64,000 bases of DNA from Siphonodentalium dalli (taxonomy: Eukaryota > Mollusca > Scaphopoda > Gadilida > Siphonodentaliidae): assembly GCA_032622095.1 (NCBI GenBank), contig CP136063.1, forward strand, positions 218,071,982 through 218,135,981. Direction: 5' to 3'. This document shows, one piece after another, positions 11,105-22,543 of this stretch. A program made the position numbers and the translations under genes. Position 1 is the first letter of the stretch, and the number at the start of each line of letters is the position of its first letter. The notes below the pieces were generated by a model. It made no database searches, had not been told where the DNA came from, and saw only the letters and a program-made list of their open reading frames with translations.

Positions 11105-11893
11105 TCTATTATATATTTTGGGAAATCTGTGTGTGTGTCTGTCTGTCTGTTCGCGATAGACTCGAAAACGGCCGAGCCGATTTCGATGAAACTTGGTACG
11201 TGGGGGTACTTTCGACCGGGGAGTGGCATCGGCCTATTAATTTGCCCGTGCGACGTGACATTGACCTTGACATCGGGTCATTTCAAGGTCGAACGCCCGA
11301 GTATCACGGGATTTCGATAACAAATAGGTCTAGGGATACTTTCGTATGGGGAGTGTCGTAAGCTTATTCGTTTGCCCGTGCGACGTGAGCCTGACCTTGA
11401 AATAGGGTAAATTCAAGGTCAAATCACGAATTTTGATGGGATTTCGACGAAATTTGATACCTAGGGTTACTTTTGTCCACTGAGTGTTTTGGGCGGGTCG
11501 AGTCGTGACCCCGACCTGACCTTGACCTTCAAAATGATCAATTCGACGTCAAATCGGGTAAAACCGGATGGATTTCGACGGGTACTTTTGTCGGGTACTT
11601 TTGTCCGGGCAGTGTTTTCGACGGGTCAAATAGTAACCCCACCTGACCTTGACCTTCAAAATGGACAATTCAAGGTCAAATCGCGCAATTCGCCGAAAAG
11701 CAGAGGGGAAACAGCCCGGACGAAGTCGGGTCCACCTTTTGTCGGGTACTTTTGTCCGTGCAGTGTTTTGGACGAGTCAAATCGTGACCCCACCTGACCT
11801 TGACCTTCAAAGTGGACAATTCAAGGTCACATCGCGCAATTCGCCGAAAATCAGAGGGGAAACAGCCCGGACGAAGTCGGGTCCACCTGCTAG
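11105..11893 (+). mobile_element. Helitron array unit 8 (HelA-3, duplicated 3' end)
   Basis: Same head as the other HelA copies. A first terminal hairpin at about 11714-11731 is followed by TCCACC but not CTAG. A second copy of the last ~150 bases then ends correctly at CTAG 11890-11893. This looks like an internal 3'-end duplication or bypass of the first end. Confidence 0.83.
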
Positions 11894-11924
11894 TCTATAC
11901 TATATATTTTGAGACTTCGTATAT

Positions 11925-11967
<43 letters not shown>

Positions 11968-13575
11968 ATAGAATCCAAAACGCGTGTACAGATTGAGCTC
12001 AAACTTCCTATGTAAGTGTCAAATCCCACCGACACGACCGTGGTCGCAGTTTAGAAAAGCTCAGAACACCCGTTCTCCAATCTCAAATCACCGCAAAGGC
12101 ACGGCGTGGGTTAATCAAGTGATTATTTAATGAGCGTTTGTTTTTGACGCATCTCTATAAAGAGCGTCTGTTTGCCATTCAACGTTATTTGCATCTGCAG
12201 AGAGATATACGGAACATACATTAAATTTAAAAAACATTTGTTTCTGACCAACCCTGCGAGCACGGATGGCGCGCTTTGTTTTTACAGTATATAGTTATAT
12301 ACCGAAATCATCCCAGATAATCACGAATATAGCATCAGATTTCTCCCCAGATATACCGTTATAAAGCAACTGGAATCTGCCAATCTACGGGAAATTCCAG
12401 GGAATGCCGATTGAGCTCAAACTTGCTACCCACGGGAAGTGTCATATATATGAGTGTGTCCTTTATAGACTCGAACCGATTGAGCTCAAACTTGCTAAAT
12501 AAGAAAATAGCCCCCAAGCCGTAAATATCAACAACAACGATATTACTAAATACACGTTTTCGGCAATGTGAGAGTTTTCGGGGAGCCGTGATGCCAACAA
12601 CGACCCGAAGACAGATTTCCCGACGGGAAGCGTTTGTTTTAAATTCAATGCAATGTTATCGTAGAGAGATTTCACGAAACAAAGAATGCGTTGGTTGTCG
12701 TTCCTAGGAAGGGGGGATTTCTACGGGTAAATTTTTCCGCCAGAAACAAAAAAATTAATTAAAACAATTTACAATTTAATTAAAACAATTTAAAATTAAA
12801 AAAAATTAACAATAAAAAAACAATTCAGAAACAAAATATATTAAATTTAAAAAACATTAAATTCATATTCAAAAATAAAAAACAAAAATAAATAAAAACA
12901 AAATAATTACGCGTGTAGGAACGGGCATCCCCACGGCAATGTCGGCTTATAAGACATCTTTACTACACATGACAGCCGATGGACAATTGGTCTCTATATA
13001 TGTACCAAAATTACGCCGCGTTGGTGACTGGGAAATTCCAGGGAATGCCGATTGAGCTCAAACTTGCTACCTACGGGAAGTGTCATATATATGAGTGTGT
13101 CCTTTATAGACTCGAACCGATTGAGCTCAAACTTGCTAAATATTGACTGGGAAATTACAGGGAATGCCGATTGAGCTCAAAATTGCTACCTACGGGAAGT
13201 GTCATATATATGTGTGTGTCCTTTATAGACTCGAACCGATTGAGCTCAAACTTGCTAAATACGGCAAGTGTCATGGACGGGTTCATTGAAAAACAAAAAA
13301 AATCGGGTCAAATTGAAAAACAAAATTAAAAAGGCACAATTAACTCCTTGAAAAACCCCAAAAAATCGGGTAAAATTTAAAAAAGCACAATTAACTCATT
13401 GAAAAACAAAATAATTAACTCATTGAAAAACAAAAAATTTAATTAAAATTGTCATGTTTCTGACTATTGCCGAAATTTGCTGCAAATGCAGCACAAGTGT
13501 CTCGGAACCTGTTGCAATTGCTTTTTCGAACAAAGCCATGGGACGAATGCCGCCAGTGGCGGGCTAACCTGCTAG
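11894..13575 (+). mobile_element. Helitron array unit 9 (HelB-3)
   Basis: Starts TCTATACTATATATTTTG after CTAG and ends with the HelB hairpin and CTAG at 13572-13575. A (GT)n run lies at about 11930-11961. Two A/T-rich low-complexity blocks (about 12745-12910 and 13280-13440) and three repeats of a ~120-bp phrase with TTGAGCTCAAACTTGCTA follow. The 5' part is nearly identical to HelB-1. Confidence 0.82.
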
Positions 13576-14194
13576 TCTATTATATATTTTGGGAAATCTG
13601 TCTGTGTGCGTGTGTTCGCGATGGACTCGAAAACGGCCGATTTCGATGAAACTTGGTATTTGGGGGTACTTTCGGCCGGGGAGTGGCATGGGCCTATTAA
13701 TTTGCCCGTGAGACGTGACCTTGAAATCGGGTCATTTCAATGTCAAACGCCCGAGTATCACGGGATTTCGATGAAAATTAGTGTCTGGGGAAACTTTCGT
13801 ATGGGGAGTGTTGTAAGCCTATTCGTTTGCCCGTGCGACGTGATCTTGACCTTGAAATCGGGTCAATTCAAGGTCAAATCGCGAATTTTGATGGGATTTC
13901 GACGAAATTTGATACCTAGGGTTACTTTTGTCCACTGGGTGTTTTGGACGGGTCGAGTCATGACCCTGACCTGACCTTCACCTTCAAAATGATCAATTCG
14001 AGGTCAAATCTGGTAAAACCGGATGGATTTCGACGGGTACTTTTGTTGGGTACTTTTGTCCGGACAGTGTTTTGGACGGGTCAAATCGTGACCCCACCTG
14101 ACCTTGACCTTCAAAATGGACAATTCAAGGTCAAATCGCGCAATTTGCCGAAAAGCAGAGGGGAAACAGCCCGGACGAAGTCGGGTCCACCTGC
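13576..14194 (+). mobile_element. Helitron array unit 10 (HelA-4, eroded 3' tip)
   Basis: HelA head directly after CTAG. The terminal hairpin is intact, but the last bases read CCACCTGC and then unrelated GCATCTAAC, so the final TAG of CTAG is lost. It is the 3'-most and only damaged end of the array, consistent with it being the oldest unit. Confidence 0.82.
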
Positions 14195-15082
14195 GCATCT
14201 AACTTAAAACCCACCCATCGAACTATCATTGGAGCCAACCATCCAATTGGTCTGGCATGTACAGCTCTATCTTGATTACCCAAGTATACACCCACAGTTC
14301 AGCACGGACAGTTATTGTCCATGCGCGGCGAAAAGTAACACGTTTCAATTATTTTTTTAATTCGAATGCGGACTCGCCTGTTGAGGGACGTCACCCCCCC
14401 CCCCCCCCCGAAGTTTGCCGTTGCTGTGTGAGCTATATATTTCTATCCATTTTTATTTGATTATTTTTATTTCTTGAATTTACGATACCCCATCCAATTC
14501 GACATCAAATAAAACATTCCATAAGAAATTTATCTGGCAATAACACATGACAAATAATGGCAATCGACGATGGTCGTTATACATATGCATCACTAATACA
14601 GCACCACACGAAACATCCAAAATAATGTGATCAGAATGACCATAAATAATTATTCTTCAATTTCCGTCGTTGGTTGTAATAAAGTAAAACGCTGTTTATA
14701 AAATGTGATTTTTCTAATATGCTGGCGTTGAACAACACGAAACCTGGTAAACTTGCCTCATTATTCACAAGTCGAAAGCACACAAGAAGCTTGCATAAAT
14801 GGGCGTACTGGTTCTTTCTCATTGTTTTTTGGTGTATAGAATACGTAAGTGAGCATAGGAGTGTTATTGTGTCTAATAGTATGGGGTTTCTTGAATTTCA
14901 AATTGTTACCTGAAATACACTACCTTGAATTCTAAGTGTTATCCCTTGACTTATATTTTATACACAGGGACGTGGCTCAGCGGTATGACAATTTAATTTC
15001 ACTTACCATCCCCTTCAGGTTAGATGTTTCAAACTGAATGGTATCCTGATATTTCCAGTTATTTGAAAATTCTAACATGACA
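14195..15082. other. unassigned stretch with poly-C tract
   Basis: No gene supported. A poly-C run of about 18 lies at 14392-14409. Near 14966, GTGGCTCAGCGGTA resembles a tRNA A box, but no matching B box or folded tRNA follows. Confidence 0.4.
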
Positions 15083-15090
15083 TGCGCCAT

Positions 15091-16668
15091 TAGGGTCCTG
15101 CGAATATTCGATATTCGATTCGAAAGTCAAATTCGATTCGAATTCGATTCGAAATTTCCAACTCGAAATTTCGAATATACACTGACAAAAAAAGTAGGAT
15201 GTTTACGAACAGGTAAACACGTCGATCTTAGCTGTTACTGTGCCATATTATTCCCAAAACTTATGAATATATGCAGCTTATAATTCTTATTGTACATCGC
15301 GAAAGTTCGCATGATATTAAGTATAAGTATAACCAGTAATTGGACACTATAGGACGACTAAATGCATCTGAATTCTAGCCTTGAACATGGTAGCCAAAAG
15401 CTTGGAGACAGCATATGGACCGATGACGCACGTAAATTATAATAGCGATGAAACTGAGCAACGTTGTCATTTTACTATTTCAGTTTCATTTCCAAACAGG
15501 GGCGGCAAGAAAACGGCCTATTTGCCCTTGCCGCTCCTGTACAATATAATCATGTTTATTTCTGAATATTTCACTGTCAGCATTATGTTTGTAAATATTG
15601 TGCAAAAACAATAAAAAACGCTAACGTTATCCACAGACTATACGTCTTAGATTCAGCGTTATGTAATATCGCTGAGAATGCAAACCAAGCTCCGTGCAGA
15701 GTTCAGTCCCCTACGCAGGACTTACCGATGCCAGCACCTACACGTAAATTGCCGTAATGTGAAGAAACGTCGCATTTATTTATTTGAGATTTTTGTAGGT
15801 TACACTTCATTCTGCATTATTCTGAGAAACTGAACTGTCCATATTTATTTGAAAATGGTCTAGATCAAGCCAGAATGAATTATAACTGGCAAAACACTTC
15901 AATCAAAAATGTTAGATTTAATAAGAAAATACACGTGACGGCAGCGTTCAGACATCGCGTGGCGAGCGGACTGAACTCTGTTTTCCGGCTTGAATGCAAA
16001 CAACACGTGTTCCCGGCGTCGAAAAGTGCACGTGTTTTCGTTTGAAGTTGACTTTCAGTGTCGGAGCGATCCTTGAAACTTGACAATTTGTCGACCGTTT
16101 TTCATGTTTATTTTTAAACATGATACAAACTGCATGCAGTACTGGAACTTACACATGTGATGAATGCAACATGGTATATAAATCGCAAGCGTCTGGGACA
16201 ACGACCCATCTAAGCACCCAGCACTACATAAACAGGCTACCCTGCGACTGTTGTTGCATCTTCAAGTTTATAACAACGGGTGTTTCCCAGTGCCGATTTG
16301 CAACTGTGCATGTACATGCAAACTCTAAAAATTTAGCATGATTTTAATTCCGATAATCCGTTTCGTGTTTATATATTTAATCGTCGTGATGACGCATGGA
16401 CGTTTTAATGTTTTTTTTCTCGCGACAATTATCAATTGAAGTTAATAGTATCAGGAACGATCGGTTGATCGCCACATAACTTAAGATGGAACTTCATGAA
16501 AGTTCCTAGAACGTTTCACAAATCGTCTGATAATTGACATTAAATGCCTAATTGTGAATGCAACCCACAGGTATGATTCGATTCGATATTCGATTCGATA
16601 TTCGATTCGATTTTGTCGACTCGATTCGATATTCGATTCGATCAAAATCTCCAATTCGCAGGACCCTA
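15091..16668 (+). mobile_element. hAT transposon, non-autonomous, TSD TGCGCCAT
   Basis: The terminal inverted repeat TAGGGTCCTGCGAAT opens the element, and its reverse complement closes it at 16668. A perfect 8-bp target duplication TGCGCCAT flanks it (15083-15090 and 16669-16676). Subterminal regions are rich in ATTCGATTCGA. The length of 1578 bp is short for an autonomous hAT. The interior has a BED-finger remnant near 16150 but no dimerisation domain or transposase catalytic core that I can see. Confidence 0.93.
16120..16341 (+). pseudogene. BED zinc-finger remnant of hAT transposase
   Basis: The frame reads YTCDECNMVYKSQASG, then TTHLSTQH: a C-x2-C pair, about 18 residues, then H-x4-H. 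This spacing is typical of the BED finger at the N terminus of hAT transposases. Nothing recognisable as transposase follows, and the frame ends at 16341. It lies inside the hAT element with the 8-bp target duplication, which supports the reading. I judge it the surviving 5' exon of a deleted transposase gene. Confidence 0.5.
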
Positions 16669-16676
16669 TGCGCCAT

Positions 16677-18012
16677 CCCCCGTGGTTGGCAAATTCTCAT
16701 CAGTCCCCATCGTGTATGCATGATTCCCAACTTTTCCCCCACCGCGATGACCTTACATATACCTTTAAGTACCCCAACCCCCCCCCCCAAGTTAACAAAT
16801 GGTCAGTGCACAAATGTATAACCTGTTTATTTTTCTTTGAAACAGCATAAAATCGCGCAAACAGTGCCTATATATATCGTTCAATATATAGTTGTTTAGT
16901 CATCAGCGACGTGGCTATAGAGAGCTCCGTGGGTTTTCCAGCTGCATCCCGCCCCTTTTAAGTTGTTTTAACCAGGCCGAATTCGCAATGTCGTGTAATT
17001 TCATTTGCTTCCCACCTCGTGGCTTGGAATTTCCTAACTGTACCTATTGTGGGGAGGAATCATGAAACAATTTGAAATATGTGTCTGAGCACTGCAAAAT
17101 CCTATCATCTATTAAAGTCTAACTCAATGAAAATTCAGGCCTCGATTTTGTTTGGGTTTTTTTGGTAATATTTTTTAAAATCCGAACCTGACTGAAATCT
17201 GCATGTAGTCCTAGAATATATATATATATATATATAGGTCTAGTCTACAGACAAATCCAGGCCGCCATTTGTTTTTGTTTGTCTGTTTGTTTTATTTGTA
17301 ATTTGTAGTTGATTAGCAGGTTTTGACTGGCCAATAATCAGTGAGGTGGAAGAACATTTAAATGAATTTAATTTGACTGGCCTCAAGATTTCCAAGTGTT
17401 GGAAATTTCCAAGTCAGATTGGAAAATTCCCATCGAAATTGTTGACCGAATGTAGGAAAGTTGTTTGAAACCCAACAAATTCCCCGCTAATTAATAATTA
17501 CCCCCCCCCCCCCCCACCCACCCCTATATCAAAACAGAGTCCCTGTTACGATAGTCGTTTTATGTATATTTTTGTTATATTTTCTCAACTCGTGACGGGA
17601 GTAGCATCAAATAATCTCTTGCGTATTCTTAAAGAACGTCCACGAGTATTCTTAAAGAATTAATGCCCACGGGTATTCTTAAAAGAATGGCCGTGGGTGT
17701 TAAAATAACACTCATGTGATCAAAAAGCTTGAGTATTCTGCCAGATAAGAGTCATGTCAGGATAAAGGGATAACACGCCGGTGGGTTTTAAGATGCGAGA
17801 AATTGTTGCGTTATGTAAGCATTCTACACCGGTCCGTTATGTCAGATAAGTTCAACGGTTCAACCCATGATTGTCAGCTTCATTGATATAGCTACCTTTA
17901 TTGTGATTTTTATGATCTGGGCATATCATGGCACCCGAAGCCGATCGTTGACATAGTGTTGATAGAAAATGTCACTGGTATAACGCTCAGATTGTTACAC
18001 CAGTGATGTGTT
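16677..18012. other. unassigned stretch with low-complexity tracts
   Basis: Contains a poly-C run near 16780, a short (TA)n near 17217-17234 and a C-rich run at about 17502-17520. About 17300-17470 is related to the tandem units at 63287-63930 (shared phrases TTTTGACTGGCC and GTTGGAAATTTCCAA). TATTCTTAAAGAA recurs at short intervals around 17620-17690. Confidence 0.5.
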
Positions 18013-18694
18013 ACACTACTGACAGAATGGGGAACAATTACTTATTTTTAACCCGAACTCACACTCATAGGACAAGGCCCATGCTAGGTTTATACAGTAT
18101 ATATAGTATGTTCAAAGAGTAATCAACACATAATGCAACATTTAGCTGACACACGCTGTGCTTACAAAATATCTCGTTACACCAGATATATTGAATAAAC
18201 CTAAAATTTCAATTGCGTACGCAAGAGACGAGTGGTTCACAATAATATGTGTAACCGCTCATCTGTTTGAGTTCGGGCTGTTTTCATATAATTTGTTCTT
18301 CTGATTTAATATAATTTAGGAAAGAACAGGGATCGTTCACCATCAGCCCACTTGGTATATCTAATTGTTACATTAGTGATATAAAAATTGCGGACATGGT
18401 TTCAAACATAATTTACTGAAGAAAGTAAGTGTTGTTATTTAGAACGTCTCACATATAAGCTGTAAACATTAGAATATTTGTTTCAGAATGCAACACATGC
18501 CTTTATTGAAATACAATGGCATGACAGGAGCAGCTGATCTGGTTTCATCTAAATATCTTGTCAGGGACATGTTACACCAGTGACATTCAGGAGAGATATG
18601 GGTTTTTTTTAAAGAATCTATAAAGCGTTTGACCGAACACGATATTGTGAACACATGCATATGCTATGTGTGTATTAGTTATGAATTAACATTA
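18013..18694 (+). repeat. segmental duplication, copy 2 (Helitron empty site)
   Basis: Matches 1-96 joined to 977-1562. The junction at 18108/18109 reads ATATATAGTA|TGTTCAAAG with no trace of the Helitron, giving an exact pre-insertion site. Confidence 0.92.
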
Positions 18695-19029
18695 GTTCCT
18701 ATCTCTCTATGAGGTATTATAATTATAAGCCATGGACCAACGGATCTTAAGATAAATCGAGGTGTTTCTCTGATTAATCTTAGGATAACGAGGATTAATA
18801 TTGTCACTTTACAACAGGCAATATTGCCACAATAAAGATGTATGTATGAATTTCGAATGAAGTTCCCATTCAGTTTAAAAAGTCAGTATATAGTGGAATT
18901 GTCCATTTTCATTTGGGGTGATATTTATGCAGCTACTAAAGCAGGCGGAACACCTATAATGCCCAATGTATACTCTTACTTGTAACTTTTAATACTTATA
19001 AAGTGTGCGTTTTTAGCAGAATATCCGGG

Positions 19030-19077
<48 letters not shown>

Positions 19078-19396
19078 CATTCACTTTTTCTATACAGTAG
19101 GCCATTCAGTCACTTTTTTCCAAGTGGTCACAATTTTGTCCTCTTACAACATTTCTGCAATATAATTGCCTCAAAGTGTTCAGCATCATTGTTAAGGTGT
19201 GTATGCCATTGCCACTTAGGGCAGTGCTTAGGGGGGGGGGGTAGTTAGTGTGGATGTAGCCATGATGCTTCTCGGAAATCCAGATTACGAACCAACTCTC
19301 AGGAATTCGCCTTTTACATCCGATCACATTGCCATGTACCAATGCTACTGGTTCCAGATGAAAATGGACTGCATGGGGTTTATGTTTCTTTCAGTG
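18695..19396. other. unassigned stretch with extreme poly-G tract
   Basis: Holds a 46-base G run (19031-19076), separately listed, and a segment at about 19150-19290 that resembles 8990-9100 (shared phrase AGTATGTATG/GGTGTGTATG, then ATGATGCTTCTC). No gene supported. Confidence 0.5.
19031..19076 (+). repeat. 46-base G homopolymer
   Basis: Uninterrupted G run after CCGGGC. It is the longest of more than a dozen G or C homopolymers of nine or more in the window. It could form a G-quadruplex, and its length may be imprecise in the assembly. Confidence 0.9.
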
Positions 19397-19620
19397 GCCT
19401 CAGGTGGCCTGTATATTTTCTGTTGGGAAGGTTCAGGAGATGGGTCCACAGGGTTAACGCGACCTGATGACCCAGTTAAAATTGTATCGGAACTCGGGCA
19501 TGGGACTGTATATGACTGAGATAACAATCTTGGGATGGTGGGACCCAGATAAAAGATTGGGCGAGCATACATAAAACTTGAATCTGTAGATATGGAGAAG
19601 GCTGCTAATAGTCTAGGCAA
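19397..19620 (+). repeat. dispersed repeat, inverted partner at 62700-62945
   Basis: The reverse complement of 62700-62945 aligns along this stretch with shared blocks such as GTGGCCTGTATATTTTCTG, ATTGTATCGGAACTCGGGCA and GTAGATATGGAGAAGGCTGC. Several indels separate the two. I do not recognise the family; no termini are evident. Confidence 0.8.
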
Positions 19621-19704
19621 ACATGGACATAGGTGTCGCCTCGAGAGGGAATTTATGAGATCTTCATTTGTGGTTAGCATGAACTCTTAACTTTCGGAAT
19701 CCGT

Positions 19705-19968
19705 ATGTTGGCTTTGTCAGATAGGCGGACTGTTTTCGCACCGCGTGGTTTTATTGAGGCACCTGTTGATAAAATCGGTCATTTGTTAAATAAAGCCGAC
19801 ATATTTGACAGTATACTCACACCTTTTGAGAAGAGATATTCATCCAATTTTGATATCTTTGAATGGGGCGATAACCAGAGTAAGTTAGCACATCTAACAA
19901 TTGAATCTCGGAATGACAGTCATGACGTCATGCGACGTCAAATAATTTTTAGGGTGAGAAGAATATGA
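19705..19968 (+). other. open frame of unknown status
   Basis: An 87-codon frame reading ...IFDSILTPFEKRYSSNFD... with unremarkable composition. TTTGTCAG near 19720 could serve as a splice acceptor and GTAAGTT near 19880 as a donor, which would make 19721-19879 a candidate exon. No neighbouring exon and no recognised domain support this. Treat as weak. Confidence 0.15.
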
Positions 19969-20189
19969 CGATTCACGCAAAGCGTTGTCTCTTTCGTTTC
20001 TTATAAAATCAGAAGTAAGATGGTTATGCCAAATTATTGTATACCATGGGAAACTACTGCCAATTAGCTACGTTCTAATAAATATATCATTATCGCTGTT
20101 GGTCGCATTATTGTTTTATCAAAGGCAGAATAATCAACCCTCCCCCTAAAGCTGAGAGGCGTCAGGCTGTGGTGTAAGGCACACAGAAC

Positions 20190-20275
20190 GCACGATTATG
20201 TGCCAAATTGCGAAATTAACACAACGGCCGTTGATGGACTGCTACGGTATTGTCTAATATATATATTTCGATCGA
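20190..20275 (+). repeat. dispersed repeat pair with 21593-21680, member 1
   Basis: Shares CACGATTA, TGCCAAAT, ACACAACG, CCGTTGAT and GTAATATATATAT-type blocks in order with 21593-21680, in the same orientation. The two copies bracket the LINE remnant at 20640-21190, so they may be parts of one older element. Confidence 0.65.
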
Positions 20276-20639
20276 AAACCATAATCAGAAATGGTAACGC
20301 CCTCAAGATCATATTATTAGCCATAAATATAAATTATAATATAAAATATATTGGTTACATAAATGCACCGCGTCAGAATTCCGTTAAAACAACTAATCCT
20401 TAAAATTATAAAAAAAAACTACGGCTTTTGACTGCACGTGTCTCATTCACCACACCAGAAAGCTTCTAAATTCGAATCAAAAGTCGGAGGCATTGTGTTC
20501 CCGCCAAGAGTGCATGGCCCAGCCATTGTTCATACCTAAACATCGAAAGCAATTAACGCGGTCATAATAGTTACATACTGCAACTATAAGACACCCAGCG
20601 AATACACACCCCACGAAAACCCGAAATGTATTGTCCTGC

Positions 20640-21190
20640 GAGAAATCCCATCGCTATAGCTCAATTTGACACGGCCAGATTAGCCTTCCTGCAATATCAT
20701 AAACCAATAAAGCTTCTCAAATCATCGGGATAGTCAACAGAACTTTCACGAACTTGGACATCGACACTTTCTAATCGCTCTACATAAGCATGGTCAGAAC
20801 TATCATCGAATACTGTAACTCTGCATGGAGTCCAAATCACAAATATCAAAGCATTGTGTTAGAGAAATACAAAGAAAGGCAACGAAACTAGTTCGTCAAA
20901 TCAAAACTCTATGCTACCGAGACCGAATAACAAGACTCAATCTGATGTCTTTAAAATATCGAATATTTAGAGGAGATCTAATCGAGGTATAAAACTGTTG
21001 AATGGTCATTACAATATCAATGCCTGTGACATGTTAGAAAGATATTCATCAGGAAGAACAAGAGGACATAATATAAAGCTACAGATTCCCATTGTTAATA
21101 AGGCCATAGGAAAATATTTCTTCACGTATGCATTGACATATATACGCACCCGTTCCCTAATTAAAATCAACATATTTCGACAATTTTAGG
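20640..21190 (+). pseudogene. CR1/L2-like LINE reverse transcriptase remnant
   Basis: Read across frames, this gives the familiar region after the LINE RT catalytic core: VRTIIEYCNSAWSPNHKYQ, then LEKxQRKATKLVRQIKTLCY, LNLMSLKYRIFRGDLIEV and LLNGHYNINACDML. Frame changes occur near 20860 and at 20990, where a TAA interrupts what should read VYKLLNG. The YxDD region and endonuclease are missing. It is a dead fragment; the clade assignment is approximate. Confidence 0.75.
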
Positions 21191-22427
21191 GGACTTCCGC
21201 GAATTCGGGGACCTCCGCAAATAGTCCGTAAATAGCGACATACTGTGAATTGTCACAACCCGAAAACCCCATTATCTATTTATAAAATGCCCAGCGGACC
21301 ACAGCTTTCTAAAATCTGTAGAACAGTATACACCGGGGGCGTTAACAATATTACATACTGTACATCCTGACTCAATTTTTAAACAAATTTTAGATTTTTT
21401 TCCCCAGAAAGATAATCTAAAATGCATTTTGTCTTCTTCCGGGAGGCAAAAATGAAAATAATGTATTAAGGGTGGAGATAATTAGTGTATACGGTAATTT
21501 CGTTCCGTCTTGGTTTAAAAACTGGCATAATAACCCAAGATGGCTGCCAATATGGTGGCCGGTATATAGGTGGGAATTGTGAAACTTGTAAGAACCCACG
21601 ATTACTTGCCAAATGGCTTAACTAACACAACGACCGTTGATACACTGCTACAGTTTTGTGTAATATATATATCCCGATCCATCGATTAGAACATTTAAGT
21701 GAAACCGGTACACAAAGCACCTCCTGGGTCCAATTTTTTATTAAATATTTAATTAGTTTAGTCCAAAACTAATCGAAAACCTATTTTTGTCATTTTCTCG
21801 AAATGCATAAAGACAATAATCTAGCGTGGTGGATATAATTTATTTAGCGTTGGACCAAACAAAGAAACAATTGGTTAAAATTGGAGCCAGATGATTTTAA
21901 ATAGTTGGTTCTTGATCTAAATAATCAAATTAGAAATGTTATGTTCTAACATGTGTCTCCATGGCATAACCATGTGGAGGACCAATCGTCACAAAGACCG
22001 TATAAAGATTGCTATAATTACTCCAATTGATAAGGGAACCAAATTAGCTATTTGATTATTTACCAGTTATATCAGTTGGTTCAAAGTCCGATCTATATCG
22101 GAACAAATAATTTGGTTTTTCGCAGATAACCTAATGATACATATAATAAGTATTTCCCCGGACCCCCTCCCGGTTCAACTGTCTGGTTCATCGTGATTTA
22201 TTCTCTTTGCAGATCTCACGGGTGGATTATAGGGGCTGGTGACGGAAATAAAGCGGCGCGATAACAAGGACAGCCCAGAAGAAACGAGTTCCATAATGTA
22301 ATCAATTTGTTTTGGAAGCACATACAATTGCAGCAAGGCATACCCTGCATGCGGGTGTGTAGACTCAATAGGACAGCAAACACACGATATATTATGACAT
22401 TGAGAAGTATGTCAGCGGCATGTGTCA
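21191..22427. other. upstream flank of the Toll-like receptor gene
   Basis: AT-rich. 21593-21680 is the second member of the repeat pair noted at 20190. Near 21540, AAGATGGCTGCC and AATATGGTGGCC resemble the motif seen repeatedly at 54-61 kb. No coding exon is recognisable upstream of the receptor. Confidence 0.5.
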
Positions 22428-22503
22428 AACGCTGAGGACATGAGTGGCGCAGAATATTCATAGTAAACGCTGAGGACATGAGTGACGGAGAATACTCAGA
22501 GCA
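22428..22503 (+). repeat. 38-bp direct repeat upstream of the receptor gene
   Basis: Two adjacent 38-bp copies, each starting AACGCTGAGGACATGAGTG, differing at a few positions. They lie about 110-180 bases before the chosen start codon, so they fall in the likely promoter or 5' leader. Confidence 0.85.
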
Positions 22504-22532
22504 AATGCCATAGAAGACCACAGGAAAGACCT

Positions 22533-22543
22533 GTTATATATAA
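22533..22543 (+). promoter_or_regulatory. possible TATA box
   Basis: TTATATATAAT lies about 70 bases before the ATG at 22610. The spacing would allow a short 5' UTR. AT-rich surroundings make a chance match quite possible. Confidence 0.3.

Noticed and set aside
14960-15030. tRNA-like GTGGCTCAGCGGTA
   Set aside because: No B box at the right spacing and no cloverleaf by eye.
1-18694. Direct repeats 18 kb apart as LTRs of a giant retrotransposon
   Set aside because: The copies have no TG...CA ends or primer-binding site, and the interior has no gag or pol; it is better read as a segmental duplication.
19003-19248. Frame with a poly-Gly stretch
   Set aside because: Caused by the 46-base G run.
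19721-19879. Candidate exon with plausible splice sites
   Set aside because: No partner exon, no domain, and the preceding sequence is a dispersed repeat; kept only as a low-confidence open frame.
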